DNA from: Pimelobacter simplex
GTDB taxonomy: Bacteria; Actinomycetota; Actinomycetes; Propionibacteriales; Nocardioidaceae
Reading direction: 5' to 3'
Assembly (NCBI RefSeq): GCF_900114845.1
Contig: NZ_FOUK01000002.1
Location: 372,001 to 436,000 of the forward strand
DNA: 64,000 bases
Part shown: positions 10,220-18,439 of the stretch, in pieces
Layout of the letters: every line of letters begins with the position of its first letter
How positions within the stretch are numbered: the first letter of the stretch is position 1
The notes under the pieces: generated by a model
Told to the model about the DNA's origin: nothing
Databases searched by the model: none
What the model saw: the letters and a program-made list of their open reading frames with translations, nothing else
Position numbers and translations under genes: made by a program

Positions 10220-11202
10220 GAGCCTGCGACCAGCGCGTCGGCTGCCGTGTAGGGGTCCGTCTCACCGGCGACCACGGCCGCGGCCAGCTCGTCGAGCCGG
10301 TCGCCGGAGCCGACGCTCCCCCAGCGGCGGCGCAGCGCGGTGAGCGCGAGGGTCTCGACCTCGTCGCGCGCACGGCGGACCCGCCGGCGCTCCAGCTCGC
10401 CGCTCTCGCGCAGCCAGGCGGCGTGCTCCTCGAGCGCGTCGACGACGTCGGCGACGCCGGTCGCCGTGGACGCAGTGGTCTTGAGGACGGGCGGGCGCCA
10501 GGCACCGTCGCGGCGCTCGGCGAGGCCGAGCATCGAGCGCAGGTCGCGGCGCACCTTGTCGGCACCGTCGCGGTCGGACTTGTTGACGACGTAGAGGTCG
10601 CCGATCTCGAGGATGCCGGCCTTGGCCGCCTGGATGCCGTCGCCCATGCCGGGCGCGAGCAGCACGATGGTGGAGTCGGCGTGGCCGGCCACCTCGACCT
10701 CGCTCTGCCCGACGCCGACCGTCTCGACCAGGACGACGTCGAAGCCGGCCGCGTCGAGGACCCGCAGCGCCTGGGGCGTCGTCCAGGCCAGCCCGCCGAG
10801 GTGCCCGCGCGCGGCCATCGAGCGGATGAACACGCCCGGGTCGAGCACGTGGTCGCCCATCCGGATCCGGTCGCCCAGCAGCGCCCCGCCCGAGAACGGC
10901 GACGACGGGTCGACCGCCAGCACCGCGACCCGCTGGTCGCGGCGGCGCAGCTCGCCGATGAGGGCGTTGGTCGACGTCGACTTGCCGACACCCGGCGAGC
11001 CGGTGAGGCCGACGATGCGGGCGTGCCCGGCGTACGGCGCGAGGGCCCGCATGAGGTCGGGCAGCAGGGGCGACTCGTCCTCGACGAGCGAGATCAGCCG
11101 GCCCACCGAGCGCGGGTCGCCCTCGCGCGCCTTGGCCACGATGTCAGGAACGGCCGCCGCGGTGATCCCGCGACGGCCGCCCTGGGTGCTTCGGTCAGGC
11201 AA
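10216..11202 (-). CDS. meaB: MeaB-type G3E GTPase, chaperone of B12-dependent acyl-CoA mutases
   Basis: A GTPase of the MeaB/ArgK family that loads and protects adenosylcobalamin-dependent mutases. Motifs: P-loop GLTGSPGVGKST, DPSSPFSGGALLGDRIRM, switch region VLVETVGVGQSE and the base-specificity motif NKSD. The start is not obvious: translation probably begins just after the thiolase stop, and TTG 11202 (reading LPDRSTQGGRRG) gives 328 residues, the usual family length; there is no clear Shine-Dalgarno, so coupling to thiolase translation is likely. Its partner mutase is probably the ethylmalonyl-CoA mutase at 33595-35634, or a methylmalonyl-CoA mutase outside the window. Confidence 0.92.
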   Translation of the reverse strand: MPDRSTQGGRRGITAAAVPDIVAKAREGDPRSVGRLISLVEDESPLLPDLMRALAPYAGHARIVGLTGSPGVGKSTSTNALIGELRRRDQRVAVLAVDPSSPFSGGALLGDRIRMGDHVLDPGVFIRSMAARGHLGGLAWTTPQALRVLDAAGFDVVLVETVGVGQSEVEVAGHADSTIVLLAPGMGDGIQAAKAGILEIGDLYVVNKSDRDGADKVRRDLRSMLGLAERRDGAWRPPVLKTTASTATGVADVVDALEEHAAWLRESGELERRRVRRARDEVETLALTALRRRWGSVGSGDRLDELAAAVVAGETDPYTAADALVAGS

Positions 11203-11212
11203 AGCCGGACGA

Positions 11213-12412
11213 TCAGGCAGAGGGAACCCGGATGACCAGGGCGTCGCCCTGGCCGCCGCCGCCGCAGAGCGCGGCCGCGCCGACGCCGCCACCGCGGCGC
11301 TTGAGCTCGAGCGCGAGGTGCAGCGTGATCCGGGTGCCGGAGGCGCCGAGCGGGTGCCCGATCGCGATCGCGCCGCCGTTGACGTTGACCTTGGCCTCGT
11401 CGAGGCCGAGCGCGCGCGCCGACTCGATGCCGACCGCGGCGAACGCCTCGTTGAACTCGACCAGGTCGAGGTCGGCCGCGCTCAGGCCCGCCTTGTCGAG
11501 GGCCTTCTGGGTGGCGTTGGCCGGCTGCAGCTGGAGGCTGGAGTCGGGGCCCGCGACCTGGCCGTGGCTGACGATCTCGGCGAGGATCGGGAGACCGAGC
11601 TCCTCGGCCTTCTTCTTGCTGGTGACGACCACGGCGGCGGCGCCGTCGGAGATCTGCGAGGCCGAGCCCGCGGTGATCGTGCCGGACTTGGAGAACGCCG
11701 GGCGCAGGCCCGCGAGCGACTCGACGGTGGTGTCGCCGCGCACGCCCTCGTCCTTGCTGATGACGACCGGGTCGCCCTTGCGCTGCGGGATGCTGACCGG
11801 GACGATCTCGTCGTCGAAGACGCCGTTCTTCTGCGCGGCGGCGGCGAGCTGGTGCGAGCGGGCCGAGAACTCGTCCTGCTCCTCACGGGTCAGCGCGTTG
11901 TCGCGCTCGGCGTTGACGGCCTCGGTGAGGTTGCCCATCGCCTGCTGCGTCGCCTGGTCGTAGAGAGCGTCGTAGGCCATCGAGTCGACGAGCGTGGTGT
12001 CGCCGTACTTGAAGCCGTCGCGGCTCTTGGGGAGCAGGTGCGGCGCGTTGGTCATCGACTCGGCACCACCGGCGACGACGATGTCGGCCTCGCCGGCGCG
12101 GATCATCTGGTCGGCCTGGGCGATCGCGTTGATGCCCGACAGGCACACCTTGTTGATGGTGATCGACGGCACGCTGGCCGGCAGGCCCGCGGCGAGACCG
12201 GCGGTGCGGGCCGGGTTCTGGCCGGCGCCGGCCTGGAGGACCTGGCCGAGGATCAGGTAGTCGACCTGCTCGGGCGCGACGCCCGCCTTCTCCAGCGCGC
12301 CCTTGATCGCGACGCCCGCCAGGTCGGCGGCCGACAGGGTCTTGAGACCGCCGAGCAGGCGGCCGATCGGCGTACGAGCGCCGGCGACGATGACGCTGGG
12401 GTTGTCGGACAT
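11213..12412 (-). CDS. Acetyl-CoA C-acetyltransferase (thiolase)
   Basis: A 399-residue thiolase that condenses two acetyl-CoA to acetoacetyl-CoA or runs in reverse. The nucleophilic Cys is at 90 (NKVCLSG); the second half has [20 protein letters not shown] with the catalytic His, and CGGGGQGDA with the proton-donor Cys. A GGAGG Shine-Dalgarno lies 6 bases before the ATG at 12412. It is followed 10 bases later by meaB. Together with the hydroxyacyl-CoA dehydrogenase and Ccr elsewhere in the window it could supply acetoacetyl-CoA for the ethylmalonyl-CoA route. Confidence 0.95.
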   Translation of the reverse strand: MSDNPSVIVAGARTPIGRLLGGLKTLSAADLAGVAIKGALEKAGVAPEQVDYLILGQVLQAGAGQNPARTAGLAAGLPASVPSITINKVCLSGINAIAQADQMIRAGEADIVVAGGAESMTNAPHLLPKSRDGFKYGDTTLVDSMAYDALYDQATQQAMGNLTEAVNAERDNALTREEQDEFSARSHQLAAAAQKNGVFDDEIVPVSIPQRKGDPVVISKDEGVRGDTTVESLAGLRPAFSKSGTITAGSASQISDGAAAVVVTSKKKAEELGLPILAEIVSHGQVAGPDSSLQLQPANATQKALDKAGLSAADLDLVEFNEAFAAVGIESARALGLDEAKVNVNGGAIAIGHPLGASGTRITLHLALELKRRGGGVGAAALCGGGGQGDALVIRVPSA

Positions 12413-12567
12413 TGCTGCCTCCGTGAAGAAAACATCGGTGGTACCGAAACGTGAACTCCTTCGACTCTACTCGCGGGTCACCTGGGGTCGCGAGGGGTCT
12501 CAGAGGGGCGTGGATGTGGCACTCGTCACCGATCGGGGGTGGTGCCCCGTGGTCCAGAATGGCCCGC

Positions 12568-13017
12568 ATGAGTACTGACGGCCTGCCCCAGCACCTGTTC
12601 ACCGCGATCGACCACGTCGGCATCGCGGTCCCCGACCTCGACGTCGCGATCGCGTTCTACCGCGACACGTTCGGCATGGTCGCCGTGCACGAGGAGACCA
12701 ACGAGGAGCAGGGCGTGCGCGAGGCGATGGTCGCCGTCGGCGACTCCGGCTCCTGCATCCAGCTCCTCGCCCCGCTCAACGAGGAGTCGACCATCGCGAA
12801 GTTCCTCGACCGCAGCGGCCCGGGCGTCCAGCAGATGGCCTACCGCGTCGCCGACCTCGACCAGGTCTCGGCGATCCTGCGCGAGCGCGGCGTCCGCCTC
12901 CTCTACCCCGAGCCCAAGCGCGGCACGGCCAACAGCCGGATCAACTTCGTGCACCCCAAGGACGCCGGCGGCGTCCTGGTCGAGCTCGTCGAGCCGGCCG
13001 CCGACGGCAGCCACTGA
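12568..13017 (+). CDS. mce: Methylmalonyl-CoA/ethylmalonyl-CoA epimerase
   Basis: A 149-residue VOC-superfamily protein that interconverts the (2R) and (2S) epimers of methylmalonyl-CoA or ethylmalonyl-CoA. Metal ligands are recognisable: His16 (IDHVGIAVPDLD), a mid-protein Gln in IQLLAPL and Glu139 in VLVELVEP; the hallmark RGVRLLYPEPKRGT and NFVHPKDAGGVL are present. The start could be ATG 12559 or 12568; the latter (MSTDGLPQHLF) matches the family better. It is divergent from the thiolase-meaB operon and convergent with the pxp operon. In an organism with Ccr and Ecm it serves both the ethylmalonyl-CoA and propionyl-CoA routes. Confidence 0.93.
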   Translation: MSTDGLPQHLFTAIDHVGIAVPDLDVAIAFYRDTFGMVAVHEETNEEQGVREAMVAVGDSGSCIQLLAPLNEESTIAKFLDRSGPGVQQMAYRVADLDQVSAILRERGVRLLYPEPKRGTANSRINFVHPKDAGGVLVELVEPAADGSH

Positions 13018-13020
13018 GTC

Positions 13021-13198
13021 TTCCGGCGGGGCGAAGGGGCGCGTTCCGGCGGGCGAAGGAGCACGTTCCGGCGGCCGAAGGAGCACGTTCCGGCGGCCGA
13101 GGGAGCGCGGATGCCCGGGCACGCGCACCTGGACCGCCGGTCTGCGCCACTTCGCCCGCCGGTCTGCGCCACTTCGCCCGCCGGACCGTGCCCCTTCG
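13021..13198. repeat. Array of 22-nt repeats in two opposing orientations
   Basis: Fills the gap between the convergent mce and pxpC genes. Four forward units (13021-13043, 13044-13065, 13066-13087, 13088-13109) share the pattern TTCCGGCGGnCGAAGGnGCnC. After about 25 bases three units of the same family follow in reverse orientation (13134-13154, 13155-13176, 13177-13198), built on CCCGCCGGtctgcgccactt. Units are 21-23 bases, back to back, with no spacers. The two half-arrays can pair with each other imperfectly, so the region could form a large hairpin and end transcription in both directions. Family and function unknown. Confidence 0.75.
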
Positions 13199-13205
13199 CG
13201 GGGAT

Positions 13206-14060
13206 TCAGGCCCAGCGGAAGCGGACCGGGTCGCCGGGGCGCAGCTGGGCCAGCCGGTCGGTGTCGGCGTCGACGACCACACCGACCACGGGATAGCCGC
13301 CGGTGACGGGGTGGTCCGGGCCGAACACGACCGGTCCCCCGCCCGGCGGCACCTGGATCGCGCCGCGCAGCGCGCCCTCGCTCGGCAGCTCACCCCGGTC
13401 CGGTGCCGGCGTCAGCGCCGCACCGTCGAGGCGCAGGCCGACCCGGTCGCTGGCCGCGCCGACCTGCCAGGTCGTGGTGACCAGCCGGTCGGCGTCGGCG
13501 ACCCAGTCCGCTCGCGGGCCGCGGACCACGCGCAGCACCACCGGGCCGTCGTACGACGTCGGGGGGACGGCGTCGACGAGCAGCTCCCCCGTCCCGTCCG
13601 CCCCCAGCGGCACCCGGTCGCCGGCGGCCAGCGGCGCGGGCCCGATCCCGGCGAGGGTGTCGCGCGAGCGCGAGCCGAGCACCGGCGCGACCGCGATCCC
13701 GCCGCGGACGGCGAGGTAGGAGCGCAGGCCGCTCGCCGGCGTCCCCATCCGCAGCCGGTCGCCGGGCCGCAGCGCGAGCACGGCGCCCGTCGGCTCGGCG
13801 CGGCCGGCGACGGTGAGCGGCACCGGCGCCCCGGTGACGCAGACCCACGTCGCGGCGGTCGCCTCGACCTCGAGCCCGCCGAGGACCACCTCGAGCGCGG
13901 CCGCGCCGGGGCCGTTGCCGACCAGCCGGTTCGCCAGCCCGTACGACGTCCGGTCGGCCGCCCCGCTCGCCCCGACGCCGATCGCGGCGTGCCCGGGCCG
14001 GCCGGCGTCCTGGACCAGGCACGGCCCGCCGACGGCTCGCACCACCAGGGCGCCGCTCAC
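13206..14060 (-). CDS. pxpC: 5-oxoprolinase subunit C (biotin-dependent carboxyltransferase-like, KipA family)
   Basis: A 284-residue member of the family that, with PxpA and PxpB, forms the ATP-dependent 5-oxoprolinase cleaving pyroglutamate to glutamate. Recognisable segments are [19 protein letters not shown] at the N terminus, [17 protein letters not shown], and the C-terminal [15 protein letters not shown]. The GTG start at 14060 overlaps the pxpB stop by 4 bases (GTGA), which fixes the start. It is the last gene of the pxpA-pxpB-pxpC operon and faces the 22-nt repeat array. Confidence 0.92.
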   Translation of the reverse strand: MSGALVVRAVGGPCLVQDAGRPGHAAIGVGASGAADRTSYGLANRLVGNGPGAAALEVVLGGLEVEATAATWVCVTGAPVPLTVAGRAEPTGAVLALRPGDRLRMGTPASGLRSYLAVRGGIAVAPVLGSRSRDTLAGIGPAPLAAGDRVPLGADGTGELLVDAVPPTSYDGPVVLRVVRGPRADWVADADRLVTTTWQVGAASDRVGLRLDGAALTPAPDRGELPSEGALRGAIQVPPGGGPVVFGPDHPVTGGYPVVGVVVDADTDRLAQLRPGDPVRFRWA

Positions 14061-14698
14061 GCCGGGACCGCCACGAACCGCACCGTCGCGCCCGCAGCGA
14101 GCAGCGCCGGCGGCTCCCGGTCGAGGTCCCACAGCACGACGTCGGTGCGCCCGATCAGCTGCCAGCCGCCGGGCGAGGCGCGCGGGTAGACCCCGCTGAA
14201 CTCCCCCGCCAGCCCCACCGATCCCGCCGGCACCGTGGTGCGCGGCTCGGCCCGGCGCGGCACCCGCAGCCGCGGGTCGCCGCCGACGAGGTAGGCGAAG
14301 CCCGGCGCGAACCCGCCGAACGCCACCCGCCACGGCGTCCCGGTGTGCGCGGCGACCACCTCGGCCTCGCTCAGGCCCGTCTGCCGGGCGACCTCCGCGA
14401 GGTCCGGGCCGTCGTACACGACCGCCACCCGGATCTCCGCCCCCGCCCGTCGTACCGGACGAAATGGTCGTGATGCGGGCGATTCGACGACCATTTCGTC
14501 CGGTACGACGGAGCGCAGGCGGTCGAGCGGGATGCCGGGGCGGGCGACGAGGAGGACCGACCGCGCTCCCGGCACGACGTCGAGCAGCAGCGCGGCAGCG
14601 GCCGGGTCGGCGCGGACGGCGTCGGTGCAGGCGACGACCTCCGCGGTGCCGGCGAGCTCGACGAGCAGCCCGCGGTCGCCGTAGGGCAGCAGCCTCAT
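14057..14698 (-). CDS. pxpB: 5-oxoprolinase subunit B (KipI family)
   Basis: A 213-residue subunit of 5-oxoprolinase. It begins [15 protein letters not shown], the standard PxpB start, and has the core motifs [23 protein letters not shown] and the C-terminal [10 protein letters not shown]. The ATG at 14698 overlaps the pxpA stop (ATGA). An oddity is a perfect 25-base inverted repeat (14447-14471 and 14487-14511) inside the gene. It encodes the linker around residues 63-84 between the small N-terminal domain and the cyclophilin-like domain and keeps the frame open. Confidence 0.92.
   Translation of the reverse strand: MRLLPYGDRGLLVELAGTAEVVACTDAVRADPAAAALLLDVVPGARSVLLVARPGIPLDRLRSVVPDEMVVESPASRPFRPVRRAGAEIRVAVVYDGPDLAEVARQTGLSEAEVVAAHTGTPWRVAFGGFAPGFAYLVGGDPRLRVPRRAEPRTTVPAGSVGLAGEFSGVYPRASPGGWQLIGRTDVVLWDLDREPPALLAAGATVRFVAVPA
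14447..14511. repeat. Perfect 25-bp inverted repeat inside pxpB
   Basis: Arm 14447-14471 and arm 14487-14511 are exact reverse complements (25 of 25), separated by a 15-base loop. The arm core reads GTACCGGACGAAATGGTCGT. It lies in the pxpB coding region, in frame, at a domain linker. It could be a small palindromic insertion element tolerated in a linker, or an RNA hairpin in the mRNA. The repeat is seen directly; its nature is inferred. Confidence 0.9.
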
Positions 14699-15447
14699 GC
14701 GAAGGCGCCGACGGGGATCCCGGCCTCGTCGAGCCCGGCGCGCACGGCCGCGGCGAGCCCGGGCGCGCCCGGGGAGTCGCCGTGGATGCACACCGAGCGC
14801 ACGTCGCCGGCCCGGGCGAGCTCGACCGCCTGCGCGGCGACCGCGACCGGGTCGGTCAGCACCGCGCCGCGCTCGGTGCGCGGCACCAGGCCGCCGTCCG
14901 GCAGGTACGCGCGGTCGGCGAAGCCCTCGCCGACGGCCTCGAGCCCGGCCGCGGCGACGGCGTCGAGGAACACCGATCCGGCCAGGCCCAGCACCGGGAG
15001 CCCGCCGAACGCGCGGACGGCGTCGACCACCGCCTCCGCCTGCCCCGGGTGCCGCGAGACCGCGTGGTAGAGCGCGCCGTGCGGCTTGAGGTAGGCCACC
15101 CGACCCCCGGCCGCGCGGGCGATCGCGTCGAGCGCACCCAGCTGGTAGAGGACGTCGGCGGTCAGCTCGGCGGCCGGGACGTCGATGTAGCGGCGCCCGA
15201 AGCCGGCCAGGTCGCGGTAGCCGACCTGGGCCCCGATCGTGACGCCCGCCGAGACCGCCATCGTGCAGGTGTGACGCAGCGTGAGCGGGTCGCCGGCGTG
15301 GAAGCCGCACGCCACGTTGGCGCTCGTCAGGTGCGGCAGGAGGGCGCCGTCGTCGCCCAGCTGCCAGCGGCCGAACGACTCGCCGACATCGGCGTTGAGG
15401 TCGACGACCCCCTCGTTCGTGGACAGGCCACCCGCATGCGACGTCAC
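14695..15447 (-). CDS. pxpA: 5-oxoprolinase subunit A (LamB/YcsF family)
   Basis: A 250-residue subunit of 5-oxoprolinase. It has the YcsF hallmark [14 protein letters not shown] at the N terminus, [37 protein letters not shown] and the C-terminal CIHGDSPGA. The reading stays open further upstream, but GTG 15447 ([13 protein letters not shown]) gives the family's usual length of about 250; ATG 15465 is an alternative. It is the first gene of the operon and overlaps pxpB by 4 bases. The gene is divergent from ccr, with a 199-base gap holding the ccr operator. Confidence 0.92.
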   Translation of the reverse strand: MTSHAGGLSTNEGVVDLNADVGESFGRWQLGDDGALLPHLTSANVACGFHAGDPLTLRHTCTMAVSAGVTIGAQVGYRDLAGFGRRYIDVPAAELTADVLYQLGALDAIARAAGGRVAYLKPHGALYHAVSRHPGQAEAVVDAVRAFGGLPVLGLAGSVFLDAVAAAGLEAVGEGFADRAYLPDGGLVPRTERGAVLTDPVAVAAQAVELARAGDVRSVCIHGDSPGAPGLAAAVRAGLDEAGIPVGAFA

Positions 15448-15559
15448 GGCTCTATGGTGGCCCATCGGAGCGCCGCCGAGCCCAGGACGGCGCGAGCCGC
15501 CGCCGCCCGCCTGCCGGGCGGGAGCCGATGAGATGAGTGTCACGAACTCACCACCCGAT

Positions 15560-15576
15560 GGTTACCGACGGGTATC
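15560..15576. promoter_or_regulatory. Candidate acyl-CoA regulator operator upstream of ccr
   Basis: GGTTACCGACGGGTATC, containing the palindrome TACC-GACG-GGTA, 71 bases before the ccr start. The 15-base core GGTTACCGACGGGTA is repeated exactly (reverse complement) upstream of the hydroxyacyl-CoA dehydrogenase at 25435-25449, and a variant precedes ethylmalonyl-CoA mutase at 35658-35671. A TetR-type regulator is the likeliest reader; none is named here. Confidence 0.65.
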
Positions 15577-15646
15577 TTCGCGGCGGCCGTACTAGCCCAC
15601 CCGGCCCGACTGGTTACGCACCGACTTTTCTAGGGAGACGACGATC

Positions 15647-16984
15647 GTGCAGCACATCCTCGACGCCATCCAGGCGGAGGCCTCTGCGGAGGACTTCGCC
15701 AACCTCGAGCTCCCGGAGTCCTACCGGGCCGTCACGGTCCACAAGGACGAGGTCGACATGTTCGAGGGCATCGACTCTCGCGACAAGGACCCCCGCAAGT
15801 CCCTGCACGTGGACGAGGTCGCCCTCCCCGAGCTCGGTCCGGGTGAGGCGTTCGTGGCAGTCATGGCCTCCGCGATCAACTACAACACCGTGTGGACCTC
15901 GATCTTCGAGCCGGTCTCGACGTTCGGCTTCCTCGAGCGCTACGGCCGCGAGTCCGACCTCGGCGCCCGGCACAACCTCGACTACCACATCGTCGGCTCC
16001 GACCTGTCCGGCGTCGTCCTCGCCGTCGGCGCGGGCGTGACCAAGTGGAAGCCCGGCGACCGCGTCGTCGCGCACTGCCTGAGCGTCGAGCTCGAGGCGC
16101 CCGACGGCCACAACGACACGATGATGGACCCCTCGCAGCGCATCTGGGGCTTCGAGACCAACTTCGGCGGCCTCGCCGACGTCGCGATGGTCAAGGCCAA
16201 CCAGCTCATGCCCAAGCCCGAGCACCTCACCTGGGAGGAGGCCGCCTCCCCCGGCCTCGTCAACTGCACCGCCTACCGCCAGCTCGTCTCCGCCAACGGC
16301 GGCAACATGAAGCAGGGCGACAACGTCCTCATCTGGGGCGCCTCCGGCGGTCTCGGCGGCTTCGCCACGCAGTACGCCCTCAACGGCGGTGCGAACCCGA
16401 TCTGCGTGGTCTCCAACGAGGAGAAGGCCCAGATCGTGCGCAACATGGGCGCCGAGATGGTCATCAACCGCTCCGAGCTCGCTCCGAAGTTCTGGAACGA
16501 GGAGGGCACGAAGCAGAACCCGAAGGAGTGGCAGCGCTTCGGCAAGGCCATCCGCGAGCTCACCGGCGGCGAGGACATCGACATCGTCTTCGAGCACCCG
16601 GGCCGCGAGACCTTCGGCGCCTCGGTCTACGTCACCCGCAAGGGCGGCACCATCACCACCTGTGCCTCGACCTCGGGCTACATGCACGAGTACGACAACC
16701 GCTACCTGTGGATGAACCTCAAGAAGATCATCTCCAGCCACTTCGCCAACTACCGCGAGTCGTGGGAGGCCAACCGCCTCATCGCGCAGGGCAAGATCCA
16801 CCCGACCCTGTCGCGCACCTACAAGCTCGAGGACACCGGCCAGGCCGCCCTCGACGTGCACCACAACAAGCACCAGGGCAAGGTCGGCGTCCTGTGCCTC
16901 TCCCCCGAGGAGGGTCTCGGCGTGCGCAACGGCGAGATGCGCGAGCAGCACCTCGACAAGATCAACCTGTTCCGCGGGATCTGA
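15647..16984 (+). CDS. ccr: Crotonyl-CoA carboxylase/reductase
   Basis: Reductively carboxylates crotonyl-CoA to (2S)-ethylmalonyl-CoA with NADPH and CO2, the key step of the ethylmalonyl-CoA pathway and the source of polyketide extender units. The 445-residue MDR-type sequence has the NADPH motif IWGASGGLGGFATQYAL (about 229-245). Asn80, Phe169-Glu170 and His365 sit at or within one residue of the CO2-binding residues known from studied Ccr enzymes. The GTG start has AGGGAG 10 bases upstream. A strong terminator follows at 16999-17042. The palindromic site at 15560 suggests co-regulation with two other pathway genes. Confidence 0.97.
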   Translation: MQHILDAIQAEASAEDFANLELPESYRAVTVHKDEVDMFEGIDSRDKDPRKSLHVDEVALPELGPGEAFVAVMASAINYNTVWTSIFEPVSTFGFLERYGRESDLGARHNLDYHIVGSDLSGVVLAVGAGVTKWKPGDRVVAHCLSVELEAPDGHNDTMMDPSQRIWGFETNFGGLADVAMVKANQLMPKPEHLTWEEAASPGLVNCTAYRQLVSANGGNMKQGDNVLIWGASGGLGGFATQYALNGGANPICVVSNEEKAQIVRNMGAEMVINRSELAPKFWNEEGTKQNPKEWQRFGKAIRELTGGEDIDIVFEHPGRETFGASVYVTRKGGTITTCASTSGYMHEYDNRYLWMNLKKIISSHFANYRESWEANRLIAQGKIHPTLSRTYKLEDTGQAALDVHHNKHQGKVGVLCLSPEEGLGVRNGEMREQHLDKINLFRGI

Positions 16985-16998
16985 TCCCAGCGGTACGA

Positions 16999-17042
16999 CG
17001 AACGGGCCGAGCGCACCACGCGCTCGGCCCGTTCGGCTTTTC
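16999..17042 (+). terminator. Rho-independent terminator after ccr
   Basis: A perfect 16-bp stem (16999-17014 with 17020-17035, arm CGAACGGGCCGAGCGC) with a 5-base loop is followed by GCTTTTT. It starts 15 bases after the ccr stop, a textbook intrinsic terminator and one of the few in this window with a clear T run. Confidence 0.93.
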
Positions 17043-17179
17043 GCGCACGGATCCGGGCCGCCGTCCGCGCCCGGCGAGGCGGGCTGGGAAACGCTTCGCC
17101 TATCGGGGATCATGGGTCCGGTCCCACCCCAAGTCCACCCCCCAGAACACCGACGCGAGAGCCAGGGAGGCTCAGTTCC

Positions 17180-18439
17180 ATGAGCGACGAGGGTCTGTCC
17201 ATCTTCGACGACGAGCCCACCCCGACCGAGGAGTCCAAGAACGTGACCACCAAGGCTGACGACGAGCCCACCCAGGTGATCCCCGCCGTGAAGACGGCCG
17301 AGACCCCGGTCGCCCGGCCGCAGGCGGCGGCAGGCAACCGCCCTGCCCCTGCCGGCCGTCCCGCGAACCCCGCCCCGGTCCCGCCGGCCGCCCCCGCCGG
17401 GAGCGCCGGCGGCGCCCGTCCGGTGGGCTTCTCCGCCCCGGGCGCGGGCGGTGGCCTGCCGATCGTCCGCAAGGGCGGCTACGACCGCGACGCGGTGGAC
17501 GCCCAGATCCGCCAGCTCTCCAGCGAGAAGGCGACGCTCGGCGCGAGCCTGACCGAGTCCGAGCAGAAGGTCATCGAGCTCGAGCAGGAGGTCGCCCGGC
17601 TCAAGGGCGAGCTCGACGAGGCCGACAACCCGTCGTACGCCGGTCTCGGCGGCCGCGCCAGCGCGATGCTGCGCCTGGCCGAGGAGGAGGCCTCCGAGAT
17701 CCGGGTGACGGCCGAGAACGACGCCGCCGAGATCCGCGAGCAGGCCGCCCGCGACGCCAAGGCGATCCGCGCCGAGGCCGCCCGCGAGGCCGACGACATG
17801 CGCGCCGTCCAGCTCCGCGAGCTCGAGGAGAACCGGACCCGGCTGCTCACCGACGCCGAGCAGGAGCGGTCCCTGGCCAAGAGCGAGGCCGAGGACACCC
17901 TCGCCGCCGCACGCCGCGAGGCCGACCAGCTCCGGCTCGCCTCCCAGCAGGAGGCCTCCGAGCTCCGCGCCCAGGCGCAGCGCGAGGTCGAGCAGGCCCG
18001 GGCGGCCGTCGACCGCGAGGTCCAGGAGGCGCGCCGCGCCCTGGCGATGGAGAAGGAGCGGCTGGCCCGCGAGGCCACCGACCACCACAACACCGCCGTC
18101 GGCGAGACCCGGCGCCTGGTCGAGGAGGCCGAGCAGCGCGCCAACGCGGCCGAGGCCCGCGCCGCCGAGGCCAGCAAGCAGGCGAGCGCCAACCGGTCCG
18201 CGGCCCAGGCCGAGGCCGAGGGCCTGCTCACCCGCGCCCGCCGCGAGGCCGAGCAGATCATCGTCTCCGCCCGCACCCAGGCCGAGGCGGTCACCGCCAC
18301 CGGCGACGCCGAGCTGGAGCGCGAGATCGCCACCCGCAAGGCCGAGCTCGACCGGCTCACCAAGCGCCGCGCCGCCATCACCGCCCAGCTGTCCTCGCTC
18401 GCCGACCTGGTCGCCGGCTTCGGCGAGGACGACAGTTGA
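17180..18439 (+). CDS. Long coiled-coil protein (DivIVA/FilP/Scy-like)
   Basis: A 419-residue protein. Residues 1-95 are Pro/Ala-rich and disordered; a short segment PIVRKGGYDRDAVDAQI (about 94-110) resembles the DivIVA N-terminal membrane-binding motif; residues about 112-410 are a nearly unbroken coiled coil rich in Ala, Glu and Arg with heptad spacing. Such proteins act in polar growth or as cytoskeletal scaffolds in actinobacteria; the specific role here is inference. The next gene starts in its stop codon (TTGA), so it is coupled to a membrane permease-like protein. Confidence 0.78.
   Translation: MSDEGLSIFDDEPTPTEESKNVTTKADDEPTQVIPAVKTAETPVARPQAAAGNRPAPAGRPANPAPVPPAAPAGSAGGARPVGFSAPGAGGGLPIVRKGGYDRDAVDAQIRQLSSEKATLGASLTESEQKVIELEQEVARLKGELDEADNPSYAGLGGRASAMLRLAEEEASEIRVTAENDAAEIREQAARDAKAIRAEAAREADDMRAVQLRELEENRTRLLTDAEQERSLAKSEAEDTLAAARREADQLRLASQQEASELRAQAQREVEQARAAVDREVQEARRALAMEKERLAREATDHHNTAVGETRRLVEEAEQRANAAEARAAEASKQASANRSAAQAEAEGLLTRARREAEQIIVSARTQAEAVTATGDAELEREIATRKAELDRLTKRRAAITAQLSSLADLVAGFGEDDS

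Noticed and set aside
12422..12445. CGGTGGTACCGA upstream of the thiolase gene as a fourth acyl-CoA operator
   Set aside because: It has GGTACC but not the GTTACC-N4-GGTA spacing of the other three sites.
13021..13198. Regular short repeats as a CRISPR array
   Set aside because: Units are only 22 bases, back to back with no unique spacers, change orientation halfway, and no cas gene is present.
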